Shown here one piece after another: positions 39,823-48,601 of a stretch of 64,000 nucleotides of DNA. This DNA is from SMBSF63 sp034003545. GTDB taxonomy: Bacteria > Chloroflexota > Anaerolineae > Anaerolineales > Anaerolineaceae. Within the stretch, counting starts at the first letter, position 1. Every line of letters starts with the position of its first letter. The stretch is taken from the NCBI GenBank assembly GCA_964447155.1, contig CAYURM010000007.1:39660-103659 (forward strand). The letters are read 5' to 3'. Made by a program: the position numbers and the translations under genes. The notes beneath the pieces were generated by a model. It saw only the letters and a list, made by a program, of their open reading frames with translations, was not told the DNA's origin and ran no database searches.

Positions 39823-42699
39823 TTACTGATTAACCGTGAAGGTAATCGGGGTGGATTCAGTAGTGTTGCCTGCCAGGTCCTCAGCTTTGACCACCAGGGT
39901 ATATTCGCCAGGCAGGGCTGCCCAGGGATAGCTGTAGGGCATTTGGGTGGTTTCGCCGATCAGGCGGTCATTGATGATCCATTCCACGCGGGCAATGCCG
40001 ACGGCATCTTCGGCTTTGGCTTGCAGGGTGATTTCGTCGTTCTGACTAAAGCTGAATTCTTGCCCGGCCGTAGGGTAGGGCACGCTCAGGCGGGGCGGAG
40101 TGTTATCTACGGTGACCTGGATGATGGCGGTTTCCAGTTCCTGACCTTCGTTGGTGACCATCAGACGCATGGCGTACAGTCCGTCTTTGCCGGTCTGCCA
40201 GGTGCCCAGGGTACCCTCATCGCGCACGGGTTTGCTGCCTTCGGCGATTTGCAGCCAGGTGAGGGGATATAGCCCTTCGCCTACCTGAAGCTGATAACTG
40301 GCAAAGCCATCGCCTGCGGCGGTGCCCTGCACGTCGAGGGTGCCATGCACGTAGGAAAAGATGGGCGGGTTGCTGATGTGCGCGTTTTCGGTGTAGGGCG
40401 GGTTTTGGATGACGTCGTAGGCCGCGGGGGGCAGGGCAATCCCGGCAGTCACTGCCCATTCGCGGGCTTCGGGCGGCACGATCAGATAGGTCTGGTCTTC
40501 GATCAGCTCCAGCGGGGTGAAAACGGTGGCAAGCTGGCCGGTTTCACGGTTGACCTGGTAGGTTTGATGCAAATTATCATAACCGGCAGGTTCGCTGCCG
40601 TTGATGAAGATTTCGCTGGCGATGGCCGGGCAGTCCGCGGTGGGCAGCAGGCCGGAGGGGGTGCATACATCCATCGTGGTAATGCCGGCCGGGCGGGGCC
40701 AGTCTTCGGCGGCTTGCTGGCGGGAGACGTTCTGCATAAGCGCATACCAGATGCCGGCGGATGTTTTCGGGTCGAGGCGGGCAGGGGTTTCCTGACTGTC
40801 CGGCCAGCCCAGCCAGGTGACGATCAGGTGGCTGCGGGTGTAGCCGACCGTCCACACTTGCTGGTTGTCCTTCGCCTGGCCGATCTTGGCCCCGGTGGGG
40901 CGGCCCAATTGCAGCGGGTTGGGGTAGCCCAGGCTGGCCTGACGGGCGGTTTCATCGTTGAGGATGTGGTGAGCCAGGTAGGCTAACTGTTCGCTGAGGA
41001 TCGATTGCGTTTCCGGCGCGCCTGCTTGCAGGAGGATGCGCCCGTTCCTGTCTTCCACTTTCAGCACCAGCACGGGGTCGACTTCATCGCGGCTGGTGCG
41101 CTGCCCGACCTGACTGCCGAGATGGGCAAAGGTGCTGTACGCCTGGGCGACATCCAGCAGGGAGGCATTCCCGCCGCCAAACAGCAGGGTTCCGGGATTG
41201 GGGGCATTTTCGATTTCATCCAGTCCAAAGGGAGCTGCCAGCCGCCAGACGTTGGCCGGGCCGATTTGGACAAGGAGCTGCGAAAGGGCGATCAGGTGGT
41301 CATTTGCCAGGGCGGTGCGCATGCGCTGTGGGCCGTGCCAGGCGCCATCCGGGTTATTCATCTCGGCGAGGAGAGACTCTTCGGCGGGCGGGATGTCCCA
41401 TACCAGGCTGGCGGGGCCTTCGCCGCGGGCAAAGCTGGTGACGGCAATAAAGGGGCTGAGCAGGGAGCCAGGCTGGTGGGTGCTGACGTTGACCGGTGCG
41501 CCGGCGCTGTTGACGTCTCCCAGCATGGCAAGCACTTCTCCGGTGGCAAGGTCCAGCAGGAGGGCATTGGCGCTCAGGTCGCCGGGCAGTTGGGGCGCAT
41601 CAGGGGGCAGGGTGGGCAGCAGACGGGCGGCGTCGCATCCACCCTCCGGCAGGCTGATCTGCCCCGACAGACCGGTGAGGCGCCCCAGCTGGGTGCGGGC
41701 GGTGCAGGTCATTTCGAGCTGCTGTTCGTAGTCCAGGGTGGTGATGATGCGCAGCCCGCCGCGCTCGATGCGCTGCTGACCGAGCTGCGTGGCCAGCTGG
41801 TTGAGTACCAGATCGGTATAGGCAGCAGCAAAAGGCTGTACAGAGCGGGGCGCATCCGCAAAGGCGATTTCTTCCTGGCGCGCAAATTCATATTCTTCCT
41901 GTCTGATCCAACCCTGGTCAACCAGCTGCTGAAGGGCCTGCTGCTGGTTTTCGATAGCAGCGGCGGGCGCATCCAGCGGGTTGAGGGCGGGGGTGTTTGG
42001 CAGTGCGGCCAACAGGGCGGCTTCTGCCAGGGTGAGGTCATGGGCGGATTTGCCCAGATACAGCTGCGCGGCGCTTTCGGCGCCATAGGCTAGATGACCG
42101 TAATAGGCGCTGTTCAGGTACCATTCCAGCACCTGGGCGCGCCCGAAACGGTGCACAAGCTGGGCAGCCAGCAGGCGCATGCGCAGGCTGCGGCGCAGGC
42201 CGGGCAGTTCGTTTTCCAGCATGAGGTCATGCACCAATTGCTCGGCCAGGGTCTGCGGCTGAGGATGGGTCAGACTGCGCCACTGGAAACCGGGGTGCTG
42301 CCAGAAGCGGGGGTCATGGAGGGAGATGGTGGTCTGGATGAAAATTGGTGCGAAAGATTGTTCCTGCTGGGGATCAATGCTCAAGGCGGTGCGGGGGATG
42401 CCGGGGTTTTCGAGGGTGCGCAGCACGGTCTCGCCGCTGCGATCATAAATGCGCGTGGGCTGCTGCAGGAGGCCGTTTTGGCGGTTGAGCAGTTCCGGCA
42501 GCAGGCTCAGGGAGGGCAGATCGGCGGTGAATTGCGCATAGCTTATACCGGCCCAGATCAAGGCGCCGGCGATCAGGAGACCACTGACTGCGCCCAGGCC
42601 GAGGAGAATCCGGCTGAAGCGTTTTTCGGCGCTGGTGCGGCGGGCAGAAGCCTGCCGCCGGCGGCGCTGGATGAGGAGGTTCAGATCAAGCAGGCGCAT
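39823..42699 (-). CDS. Class A PBP (PBP1C-like) with degenerate catalytic motifs
   Basis: 958 aa, with the class A penicillin-binding protein layout: one N-terminal membrane span (~30-52), GT51-like domain (~80-260), transpeptidase-like domain (~375-640) and C-terminal Ig-like/BiPBP_C domains (~780-958, 'DNTPPRLSVPYP'). The active-site words are lost: GT51 motif EDxxF reads H128-D-P-R-F, motif III RKxxE reads R-S-L-R-M174, GxSTIxQQ reads PQPQTLAEQ; transpeptidase SxxK reads S412-L-L-S415, SxN reads D-H-L (467-469), KTGT reads K605-I-G-Q608. Structural words such as 'YLNSAYYGHLAYGAESAAQLYLGKS' remain. It is probably a non-catalytic scaffold of cell-wall synthesis. It is the second gene of an operon with the TPR protein (15-base gap). 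Confidence 0.85.
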   Translation of the reverse strand: MRLLDLNLLIQRRRRQASARRTSAEKRFSRILLGLGAVSGLLIAGALIWAGISYAQFTADLPSLSLLPELLNRQNGLLQQPTRIYDRSGETVLRTLENPGIPRTALSIDPQQEQSFAPIFIQTTISLHDPRFWQHPGFQWRSLTHPQPQTLAEQLVHDLMLENELPGLRRSLRMRLLAAQLVHRFGRAQVLEWYLNSAYYGHLAYGAESAAQLYLGKSAHDLTLAEAALLAALPNTPALNPLDAPAAAIENQQQALQQLVDQGWIRQEEYEFARQEEIAFADAPRSVQPFAAAYTDLVLNQLATQLGQQRIERGGLRIITTLDYEQQLEMTCTARTQLGRLTGLSGQISLPEGGCDAARLLPTLPPDAPQLPGDLSANALLLDLATGEVLAMLGDVNSAGAPVNVSTHQPGSLLSPFIAVTSFARGEGPASLVWDIPPAEESLLAEMNNPDGAWHGPQRMRTALANDHLIALSQLLVQIGPANVWRLAAPFGLDEIENAPNPGTLLFGGGNASLLDVAQAYSTFAHLGSQVGQRTSRDEVDPVLVLKVEDRNGRILLQAGAPETQSILSEQLAYLAHHILNDETARQASLGYPNPLQLGRPTGAKIGQAKDNQQVWTVGYTRSHLIVTWLGWPDSQETPARLDPKTSAGIWYALMQNVSRQQAAEDWPRPAGITTMDVCTPSGLLPTADCPAIASEIFINGSEPAGYDNLHQTYQVNRETGQLATVFTPLELIEDQTYLIVPPEAREWAVTAGIALPPAAYDVIQNPPYTENAHISNPPIFSYVHGTLDVQGTAAGDGFASYQLQVGEGLYPLTWLQIAEGSKPVRDEGTLGTWQTGKDGLYAMRLMVTNEGQELETAIIQVTVDNTPPRLSVPYPTAGQEFSFSQNDEITLQAKAEDAVGIARVEWIINDRLIGETTQMPYSYPWAALPGEYTLVVKAEDLAGNTTESTPITFTVNQ

Positions 42700-42714
42700 G
42701 GTTGGGGAGGGGCA

Positions 42715-44505
42715 TCACGGTTTGGGTGTCGGGGTGCGGGTCGGGGTTACCGTTTTGGTCAGGGTGGGGGTGCGGGTGAAGGTGGCGACCCGTCCGAGGT
42801 GTTCTTCGGCAATTTTCTTCCATTCCGCGGGGTAGCTGTCTTCGGGCAGCTTGAGCAGGTTGCTCCAGTTGTTGCGGGCTACCGCTGCCTGACCGTCCAG
42901 CCCTTCGAGAGCCTGGGCGCGCCAGAAGTAGATCTGCGCCCAGGCTTCGTCCCCTTCGGCATAGGCTTCACATTCGCTGAGCTTTTGGTAGGCGTTGCCG
43001 TACTCTTCCAGAATGAGGTAAGTGCGGCCGAGGGTCATGTTCAGCACAAAGGAACGCTTGTTCAGGGCGAGGGCGCGCACCAGATCGGATTTGGCCTGTT
43101 CATATTCTTCCCGTTCAAAATAGATCAGGCCGCGCTGCAAGTAGGCGACAGCTTGCTGATTATCCAGCTTGATCGCGCGCGAAAAGGCGTCAAAGGCCAG
43201 GGATTGTTCGCCGCGGGCTTCATGGCACAAACCCAGCCAGGTGTAGGCTTCGCCATCATATTTCTCATGGGCCAGATAAATGGTAAGGATGTCGAGGGCC
43301 TCGCCGATTTCCCCGGCGGCCAGATAGGCCTGCCCCAGCACGCGGTAGCTGTCCAGGTGAGTGGGGTCCATCTCATAGGCAAGCAGGGCGTTTTCCAGGG
43401 CTTTTTCGGGCTGATTGAGCAGCAGCAGGCATCTGGCGCGGTACAGCGGCAGGAAGGGAGATACGAGACCGGCTTGATCAGCTTCGTCCAAAATCTTTAG
43501 TGCTTCTTCGGCGTTTTCCTGGCCGAGGAAGATCAGGGTCAGGTCGAGATAGGCTTCCAGGATTTTGGGATCGTTCTTGATCGCCAGCTTAAAATTGTCG
43601 CGGGCGTTTTCCCATTGATCCATCTCATAGAGATAGGTTTTGCCGAGGCCGAGGAAGGCAGGGGCAAAGCTGCCGTCACGGGTCAGGGACTGGTTATAGG
43701 CCTTGATTGCCGGTAAATCGTATTCCTTATGGCGGTAGGCTTCCCCGATGTAATAATAAATATCAGGCGCTTCCGGTTCCACATCGGCAGCCTGTTCCAT
43801 ATAAGTGATGACCTGGTCCCATTCTCCGTTTTCAAAGGCGCGCATCCCGGTTTTGAAAGCTTCTGCGCGGGGATGGGGGGTATTGACATAGCGCGGGGTG
43901 GGGGTCAGGGTTTCATCGAGCAGCATCCACAGCGGGGTCGGGCCGGATTCGGTAGGGGTAAGCAATGGTTCTGTGGGGGTGACTTGCATGGTTTGCGCCA
44001 GGGCAGCGGGCGGGCGGAAGGTCGCCATGACGATGCGGGTGGGGGTGGCGCGCCGGGTGAAGCCCAGCGAGGGGGCAAAGATGCCAATCGCGACCAGCGC
44101 CACTACCAGGGCGGATGCACCGAGACCGATGAGGAGCCGTTTGGGGGTAAAGAAGTCTTTCAGACTGGGCGGCCGGAAGCGGGTCAGGTAGTCTTTGCGC
44201 AGTTCTTTTTGCCAGTCCTGGTAGAGACTGTCCGGGCGGACGATCATCTCTTCATCCAGGGGGAGTTCACCGAGGATGATCAGCCCTTTTTTGACTTCTT
44301 CGTGTTTGGGGTTGATCTTGTAGGCCTGCCGCAGGCAGTATTTGCGCTCGCGCAGTGAGTCAACCACCGAACTCATCCACAGCCAGTAATCGGCGTTGCG
44401 GGGGTTGCGTTTGATCAGACGCGTGAGCAAATCACGGGCGCGCGCGAGGTCGTCCGCCTGGATGGCTGCCAGAGCTTCATTATAAATATTCTCTTCAATA
44501 CCCAC
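42715..44505 (-). CDS. Membrane-anchored TPR protein
   Basis: 596 aa. A cytosolic N-terminal TPR (~1-80, 'ARDLLTRLIKRNPRNADYWL'), a transmembrane helix (~129-148, 'LLIGLGASALVVALVAIGIF'), a Thr/Pro linker, then about nine extracellular TPR units (~215-560) and a 'TRTPTLTKTVTPTRTPTPKP' tail. Likely a protein-protein scaffold of the envelope. Start is GTG 44505 with no ribosome-binding site but TAAACT 6 bases away, part of a good promoter (44512-44540). It is followed directly by the degenerate PBP gene, suggesting one complex. Confidence 0.85.
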   Translation of the reverse strand: MGIEENIYNEALAAIQADDLARARDLLTRLIKRNPRNADYWLWMSSVVDSLRERKYCLRQAYKINPKHEEVKKGLIILGELPLDEEMIVRPDSLYQDWQKELRKDYLTRFRPPSLKDFFTPKRLLIGLGASALVVALVAIGIFAPSLGFTRRATPTRIVMATFRPPAALAQTMQVTPTEPLLTPTESGPTPLWMLLDETLTPTPRYVNTPHPRAEAFKTGMRAFENGEWDQVITYMEQAADVEPEAPDIYYYIGEAYRHKEYDLPAIKAYNQSLTRDGSFAPAFLGLGKTYLYEMDQWENARDNFKLAIKNDPKILEAYLDLTLIFLGQENAEEALKILDEADQAGLVSPFLPLYRARCLLLLNQPEKALENALLAYEMDPTHLDSYRVLGQAYLAAGEIGEALDILTIYLAHEKYDGEAYTWLGLCHEARGEQSLAFDAFSRAIKLDNQQAVAYLQRGLIYFEREEYEQAKSDLVRALALNKRSFVLNMTLGRTYLILEEYGNAYQKLSECEAYAEGDEAWAQIYFWRAQALEGLDGQAAVARNNWSNLLKLPEDSYPAEWKKIAEEHLGRVATFTRTPTLTKTVTPTRTPTPKP

Positions 44506-44511
44506 GCCTTG

Positions 44512-44540
44512 AGTTTAGCACAGCATGAAAACCTCGGCAA
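44512..44540 (-). promoter_or_regulatory. Promoter of the TPR-PBP operon
   Basis: Minus strand TTGCCG (44540-44535), 17 bases, TAAACT (44517-44512). The start point would fall at or next to the GTG start codon, so the transcript is probably leaderless. Confidence 0.65.
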
Positions 44541-44545
44541 GAGAA

Positions 44546-44695
44546 GACAATGTATAATGCAGGATTTAGAATGTACAATGAAAAGCGGGGATCAGGGATT
44601 AGATAATCAGGGATCAGGAATTGGTCAACCAGTCAACTGGTCAATCAGAAAAAGCGCGTAACGATCCAATCATTAACCTGATCCCTGGTTGACTA
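44546..44695. repeat. Cluster of dispersed intergenic repeats
   Basis: Contains 'TAGAATGTACAATGAA' type sequence, three GGGATCAGG-like words and GGTCAACCAGTCAACTGGTC, a small inverted repeat. Same words recur near 13000, 35990, 39680, 57230, 60570 and 63815. Confidence 0.55.
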
Positions 44696-44735
44696 ATTTA
44701 CGGAGCAACGGTTTTTCTGCGGGTATAATCTGGAT

Positions 44736-45704
44736 ATGATGCCGAAACGAATTCTGTTAATTTTGATCTTGTTGGGAATGGTGCTGTCGGGCTGCGCAGC
44801 AGGTGCGCCCGCAGAGACGCCTGCCCCATCGCAGACGCCTGAGCTGGCGCTATATGCAACGCGCACGCCTTCTCCCTCTCCTGTGGTGGAAAATCCGCCG
44901 ACTTTGACCCCGCTGCCTTCGCCGACGCCAACCCCGCGGACGCACACGGTGGCAAAAGGGGAAGACCTGGGCGGGATTGCCTTTTTGTACGGCACCACGG
45001 TGCCGGCGTTGGTGGCTGCCAACCCGGATATTGACCCCTATCTGATGAGTGTGGGTACCGTACTGTTGATCCCCAATGCTGCCCAGGATGAAGCGCTGGC
45101 CGCCAGTGCGGCGGCCACGCCGGTGCCGGTGGAGGTCGCCGCCCCCGATTGCTGGCCCACCCAGGATGGCGGCATGTGGTGTTTTGCGCTGGTCAGCAAC
45201 CCGCTGGAAACGGCAGTGGAGAGCGTATCGGTTTTGATGAATCTGGCTGCGGCAGAAGGCAGTGCGGCGGTGTCCCGCCGGACGGCACCGCTGCTGAATG
45301 TCATCCCGGCGGGGGCATCTCTTCCGGCGGGGGCGTATTTTGCACCGCCGGTGCCGCCGCAGCCCGGGGTCAGTGCGCAGTTGGCGGCGGCCTTGCCGGC
45401 TGCCACGGCGGATGAGCGTTACCTGCCCGTGCAATGGGAAGTAGAGCAGGTTGAAATCTCCGGGGATGGCAGCTCAGCGCGGGTGCAGGGCAGCCTGCGG
45501 CTGGATCAGGACGAAGCGGTAGAAGCGGAAGTCTGGCTGGCCCTGACGGCCAGGAACGAGGCCGGACAGGTGATTGGCTGGCGGCGCTGGGAAAATCGGG
45601 TGCTGATCGGCGGCGGAGAGGTTGCCGCATTTACGGCAGAGATATATGCGGTCGGGGGCAAAAAAATAACCAGCGTGGAGGCGCTGGCCGAAGCGAGACC
45701 GTAA
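44736..45704 (+). CDS. LysM-domain lipoprotein
   Basis: 322 aa. Lipoprotein signal 'ILLILILLGMVLSGC' (Cys ~20), Pro/Thr linker, one LysM domain ('THTVAKGEDLGGIAFLYGTT', 'LVAANPDIDPYLMSVGTVLLIP', ~70-112) that binds peptidoglycan or chitin-type glycans, and a C-terminal beta-rich domain with no recognised family ('WEVEQVEISGDGSSARVQGSL'). TATAAT (44724-44729) ends 6 bases before the ATG and no ribosome-binding site is present, so a leaderless message is likely. Convergent with the LGFP-like lipoprotein, 12 bases apart. Confidence 0.85.
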   Translation: MMPKRILLILILLGMVLSGCAAGAPAETPAPSQTPELALYATRTPSPSPVVENPPTLTPLPSPTPTPRTHTVAKGEDLGGIAFLYGTTVPALVAANPDIDPYLMSVGTVLLIPNAAQDEALAASAAATPVPVEVAAPDCWPTQDGGMWCFALVSNPLETAVESVSVLMNLAAAEGSAAVSRRTAPLLNVIPAGASLPAGAYFAPPVPPQPGVSAQLAAALPAATADERYLPVQWEVEQVEISGDGSSARVQGSLRLDQDEAVEAEVWLALTARNEAGQVIGWRRWENRVLIGGGEVAAFTAEIYAVGGKKITSVEALAEARP

Positions 45705-45716
45705 AAAATCAGCTGA

Positions 45717-47300
45717 TTAATTCAAATCCCAGATAAGATACGATTCAAACTGGCATACCGGCTGCGCGATGTTTTGGGTGATGCAAACCTGATAGGTGAT
45801 CATGTCACCATGTTTTGCGCCGGGCGGGGGAGGGAAGGAGACGACGGAGCGGCCGGCTTCATTGGTTGGCGGGGAGGTATAGGTTTGCTGGTTGCCGGTG
45901 GGGGTGGTGATGGTCGCAATGACCTGAACGCCGGCGATGGGTTGACTGCTGCTCGCCTGGAAAACTGCAATGCCCAACGTCTGGTATTCGGTACTGGTTG
46001 GTTTGGGGAGCAGCTCGCTGACCAGCAGCTGCATGGCGGGGGCGGTGTTTGGCGCTGCCGCCTGGACAGCAGGTTGTTCGGGGGGAGAGGCTGTAGGTTG
46101 TACCGGCAGCTGTACCACAGGGGGTTGTGCCACAGGCTGTAGGGAGGAGGATTGAATCTGATCGAGATATTGCCGGCCCAGGGGGGTGATGCGCACCGCC
46201 TGATCCGCGGGCAGGTTGAGCATATAATCCAGACAATAGTTATCGAAACATTGCCGCCCAAAGATCTCGTTTTCCTGGCCGGGCACTTTGAAGGTGCTGC
46301 TGCGGGGGTCGCCGGAAAGCAGCTTGCCGCCATGCCGCTGGATAAACTCGTGAAACGAAACTGGCACGTAATAGCCTTCCACTTTTCCCTGCAGCGGGTA
46401 GAAATACATATCCGGTTTGTTCTCGCCGCTTTGGTAAACCGGTGGGTGAGTGGTCATTCCCAGCAGGACGGGCAGCGGGCGGAAGAGGATGATTTCAGGC
46501 TGGCCGGGCGTAACGTACACAGCCACGGTTTCGTATACCTGCTCGATGGTGCCGTCCGGGTGGGTAATTGTGTCTGAAATGGGATTGCCAAAGGTGGCTG
46601 GGCCGCCCAGCCGGTTCATATTATTACTGAATACAACGGCCGGGTTAATGGAGGTTTGGGGAAAAGCAAGGGTGGGGAGCTGCTGGCGAGGCCCCTGGCA
46701 GTTCGGACAGACATAATACCCGTATGGCAGCAACTCAACGCGGGCATCCGGGGTGTTCTGGATATAGAAACCGACATTTTCGAAATACTGCTCGAAGCGG
46801 TTCTTTTCTTCATTCAGCTTGCGGTTGCTGATGGGCAGGCCGAAATAGATGCTGCCATTCATTTGGTCATATACAGCTTTGAAAGGTGGATAGACATCGT
46901 AATTGTTGATCGTAAAGGAGCTGCCGGGTACGGCAGTGTTATCCGGTGGTTCGGCGACCTTTAGCGTGTTGCCAAGCGAATCCAGATAGAACCGCTCTAC
47001 TGCGTCTGGTTCTGCGGGGTTCATGCACATAAGGGCGTTGGCAGTGTACTGACAGGTTGCACCATGATGATCAAATTTATCAGAAATGGGCAGCCCAAGA
47101 TAGCGGTCACCGCCCATATTGGCGTAGAACTCCCGCAGCACCGGCGTAACAGGATAGCTCGGAATTTGGGATGTGGATGATTCCGGTGGCTGGGTGGGAA
47201 TATTGCAGCCGGTTAATGCCAAAGAAGTGAGAATGATGAGAATGAAAAACTGAGCGAGTTCCCTGATTGGTGCGCCCTTAACTTCACGCCGGTGTCGCAT
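45717..47300 (-). CDS. Lipoprotein with LGFP-like repeats and C-terminal Ig-like domain
   Basis: 527 aa. Lipoprotein signal 'FFILIILTSLALTGC'. Four repeats of ~75 residues share a 'F...N.G....G.PIS' core: 'MGGDRYLGLPISDKF', 'MNGSIYFGLPISNRK', 'LGGPATFGNPISDTI', 'HGGKLLSGDPRSS', resembling LGFP repeats that anchor proteins at the cell surface. A Pro/Gln linker leads to an Ig-like domain ('LGIAVFQASSSQPIAGVQVIATI', two parts). AAGGGG precedes the ATG at 47300. Surface or wall attachment is inferred; no enzyme domain is seen. Confidence 0.72.
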   Translation of the reverse strand: MRHRREVKGAPIRELAQFFILIILTSLALTGCNIPTQPPESSTSQIPSYPVTPVLREFYANMGGDRYLGLPISDKFDHHGATCQYTANALMCMNPAEPDAVERFYLDSLGNTLKVAEPPDNTAVPGSSFTINNYDVYPPFKAVYDQMNGSIYFGLPISNRKLNEEKNRFEQYFENVGFYIQNTPDARVELLPYGYYVCPNCQGPRQQLPTLAFPQTSINPAVVFSNNMNRLGGPATFGNPISDTITHPDGTIEQVYETVAVYVTPGQPEIILFRPLPVLLGMTTHPPVYQSGENKPDMYFYPLQGKVEGYYVPVSFHEFIQRHGGKLLSGDPRSSTFKVPGQENEIFGRQCFDNYCLDYMLNLPADQAVRITPLGRQYLDQIQSSSLQPVAQPPVVQLPVQPTASPPEQPAVQAAAPNTAPAMQLLVSELLPKPTSTEYQTLGIAVFQASSSQPIAGVQVIATITTPTGNQQTYTSPPTNEAGRSVVSFPPPPGAKHGDMITYQVCITQNIAQPVCQFESYLIWDLN

Positions 47301-47481
47301 GAGTGTATTCCCCTTATTAATTGGTTGTTTGACAGATGAATTCCCTCTCATTATACAATACTTGACGCGTTTCGGTTCCATTAAAGCATTAGAGACAGAT
47401 TAATTTTAGATTAATTCGGATGATGGTAGAATTATTTTATTGGCAGGCAGATGTGCTGCCGCTTCCAGGAAGGTTCACAGA

Positions 47482-48507
47482 ATGATGCGTGTTTTGCTTA
47501 CCGGGGCTACCGGATTGGTGGGGTCACATCTGTGCCGTGCTTTGCTGGCACAGGGTGAGACGGTGCGCGTCTTCCGCCGTGCCAGCTCTTCGCTGCGCCT
47601 GCTGGATGGGCTGGATGTGGAGCATGCGATTGGCGACCTGAACGAGCCTGAATCAATCGAAGCAGCCATGCGCGGGGTGGAGGTTGTCTATCATGCAGCG
47701 GGGGTTGCCAGCAGTCAAAGCACAGCAGGGCGCATGTATACCGTGATGGTGGAAGGTACGCGCAGTCTTTTGCAGGCGGCGCTGGAGGCCGGTGTGCAGC
47801 GTGTGGTGTATTCCAGCTGCGTAACGGCATTGGGTGTGCCGGAGGCATCGTCCGCCCGTCAGGGACAGCCGGTGCTGCTCGATGAGCACCATACCTGGAA
47901 TTTCCGCGGCGATCGCTGGCCGATTGGCTATACAAAGTATATGGCCGAGATGGAAGTGCAAAAGGCGGTTGCCCGCGGGCTGGATGTGGTTACGGTCAAT
48001 CCAGGCTTTATCATTGGCGCGCAAGATATTCACCGGCAAACCCATTCGCTGGTGGTGCAGATTGCCAGGCAGAAGCTGCCGTTTCTGATTTCCGGGGGAT
48101 TCAATTTCGTACATGTGCTGGATGTGGTTGAAGGTCACCTGGCGGCGATGCGCTCCGGTCATTGTGGGGAACGGTATATCATTGGCGGCGAGAATTTGTC
48201 CTACATTGCCTTTGCGCGCAAGGTGGCTGAGATTGCCGGGGTGAATCCGCCCGTGCTGGTGCTGCCAGGCGGCGTGGCGGGGCAGCTGGTGGGTCCGTTC
48301 AATTTCCTGCAGCGGTTCATGAATCTGCCGGTGGGGGTGGAGACGTTGAATATTGCGGGGCAGTTGTTCTTCTATGACAATCGCAAGTCGCGCACCGAAC
48401 TGGGCCTGAAAGCGCCGCGTCCGATTGAGGCGGCTATTAAGGAAGCGCTGGATTGGCACAACCAGGGAGAAAAGCCTGTAGTGGAGGAAGAAGGGCCTGA
48501 CAAATAA
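47482..48507 (+). CDS. NAD-dependent epimerase/dehydratase-like protein (extended SDR)
   Basis: 341 aa. Rossmann start 'VLLTGATGLVGSHLCRALLAQG', 'VVYHAAGV', 'VQRVVYSSCVTALG' and the extended-SDR C-terminal half ('FNFVHVLDVVEGHLAAM'). Resembles dihydroflavonol-reductase/sterol-dehydrogenase-like epimerases. At the YxxxK position the sequence is 'PIGYTKYMAE': Lys is kept but the residue four before it is Ile, with a Tyr two before the Lys, so the active site is atypical. GGAAGG lies 8 bases before ATG 47482. Substrate unknown. Confidence 0.83.
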   Translation: MMRVLLTGATGLVGSHLCRALLAQGETVRVFRRASSSLRLLDGLDVEHAIGDLNEPESIEAAMRGVEVVYHAAGVASSQSTAGRMYTVMVEGTRSLLQAALEAGVQRVVYSSCVTALGVPEASSARQGQPVLLDEHHTWNFRGDRWPIGYTKYMAEMEVQKAVARGLDVVTVNPGFIIGAQDIHRQTHSLVVQIARQKLPFLISGGFNFVHVLDVVEGHLAAMRSGHCGERYIIGGENLSYIAFARKVAEIAGVNPPVLVLPGGVAGQLVGPFNFLQRFMNLPVGVETLNIAGQLFFYDNRKSRTELGLKAPRPIEAAIKEALDWHNQGEKPVVEEEGPDK

Positions 48508-48551
48508 AAAAATTGGGTATTTGTTCAGCCTGTCATTCGGATCATGAAAAC

Positions 48552-48582
48552 AAAAAACTTCCACGATTTGCGGAAGTTTTTT
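48552..48582. terminator. Bidirectional terminator between epimerase and dnaA genes
   Basis: AAAAAACTTCC (48552-48562) / GGAAGTTTTTT (48572-48582), 9-base loop; serves both convergent genes. Confidence 0.85.
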
Positions 48583-48601
48583 GTTCTTGGGGACAGGTCT
48601 G

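Noticed and set aside
41005..43500. Long plus-strand frames (362 and 468 codons) opposite the PBP and TPR genes
   Set aside because: Gly/Gln-rich shadow translations caused by codon bias of the real minus-strand genes.
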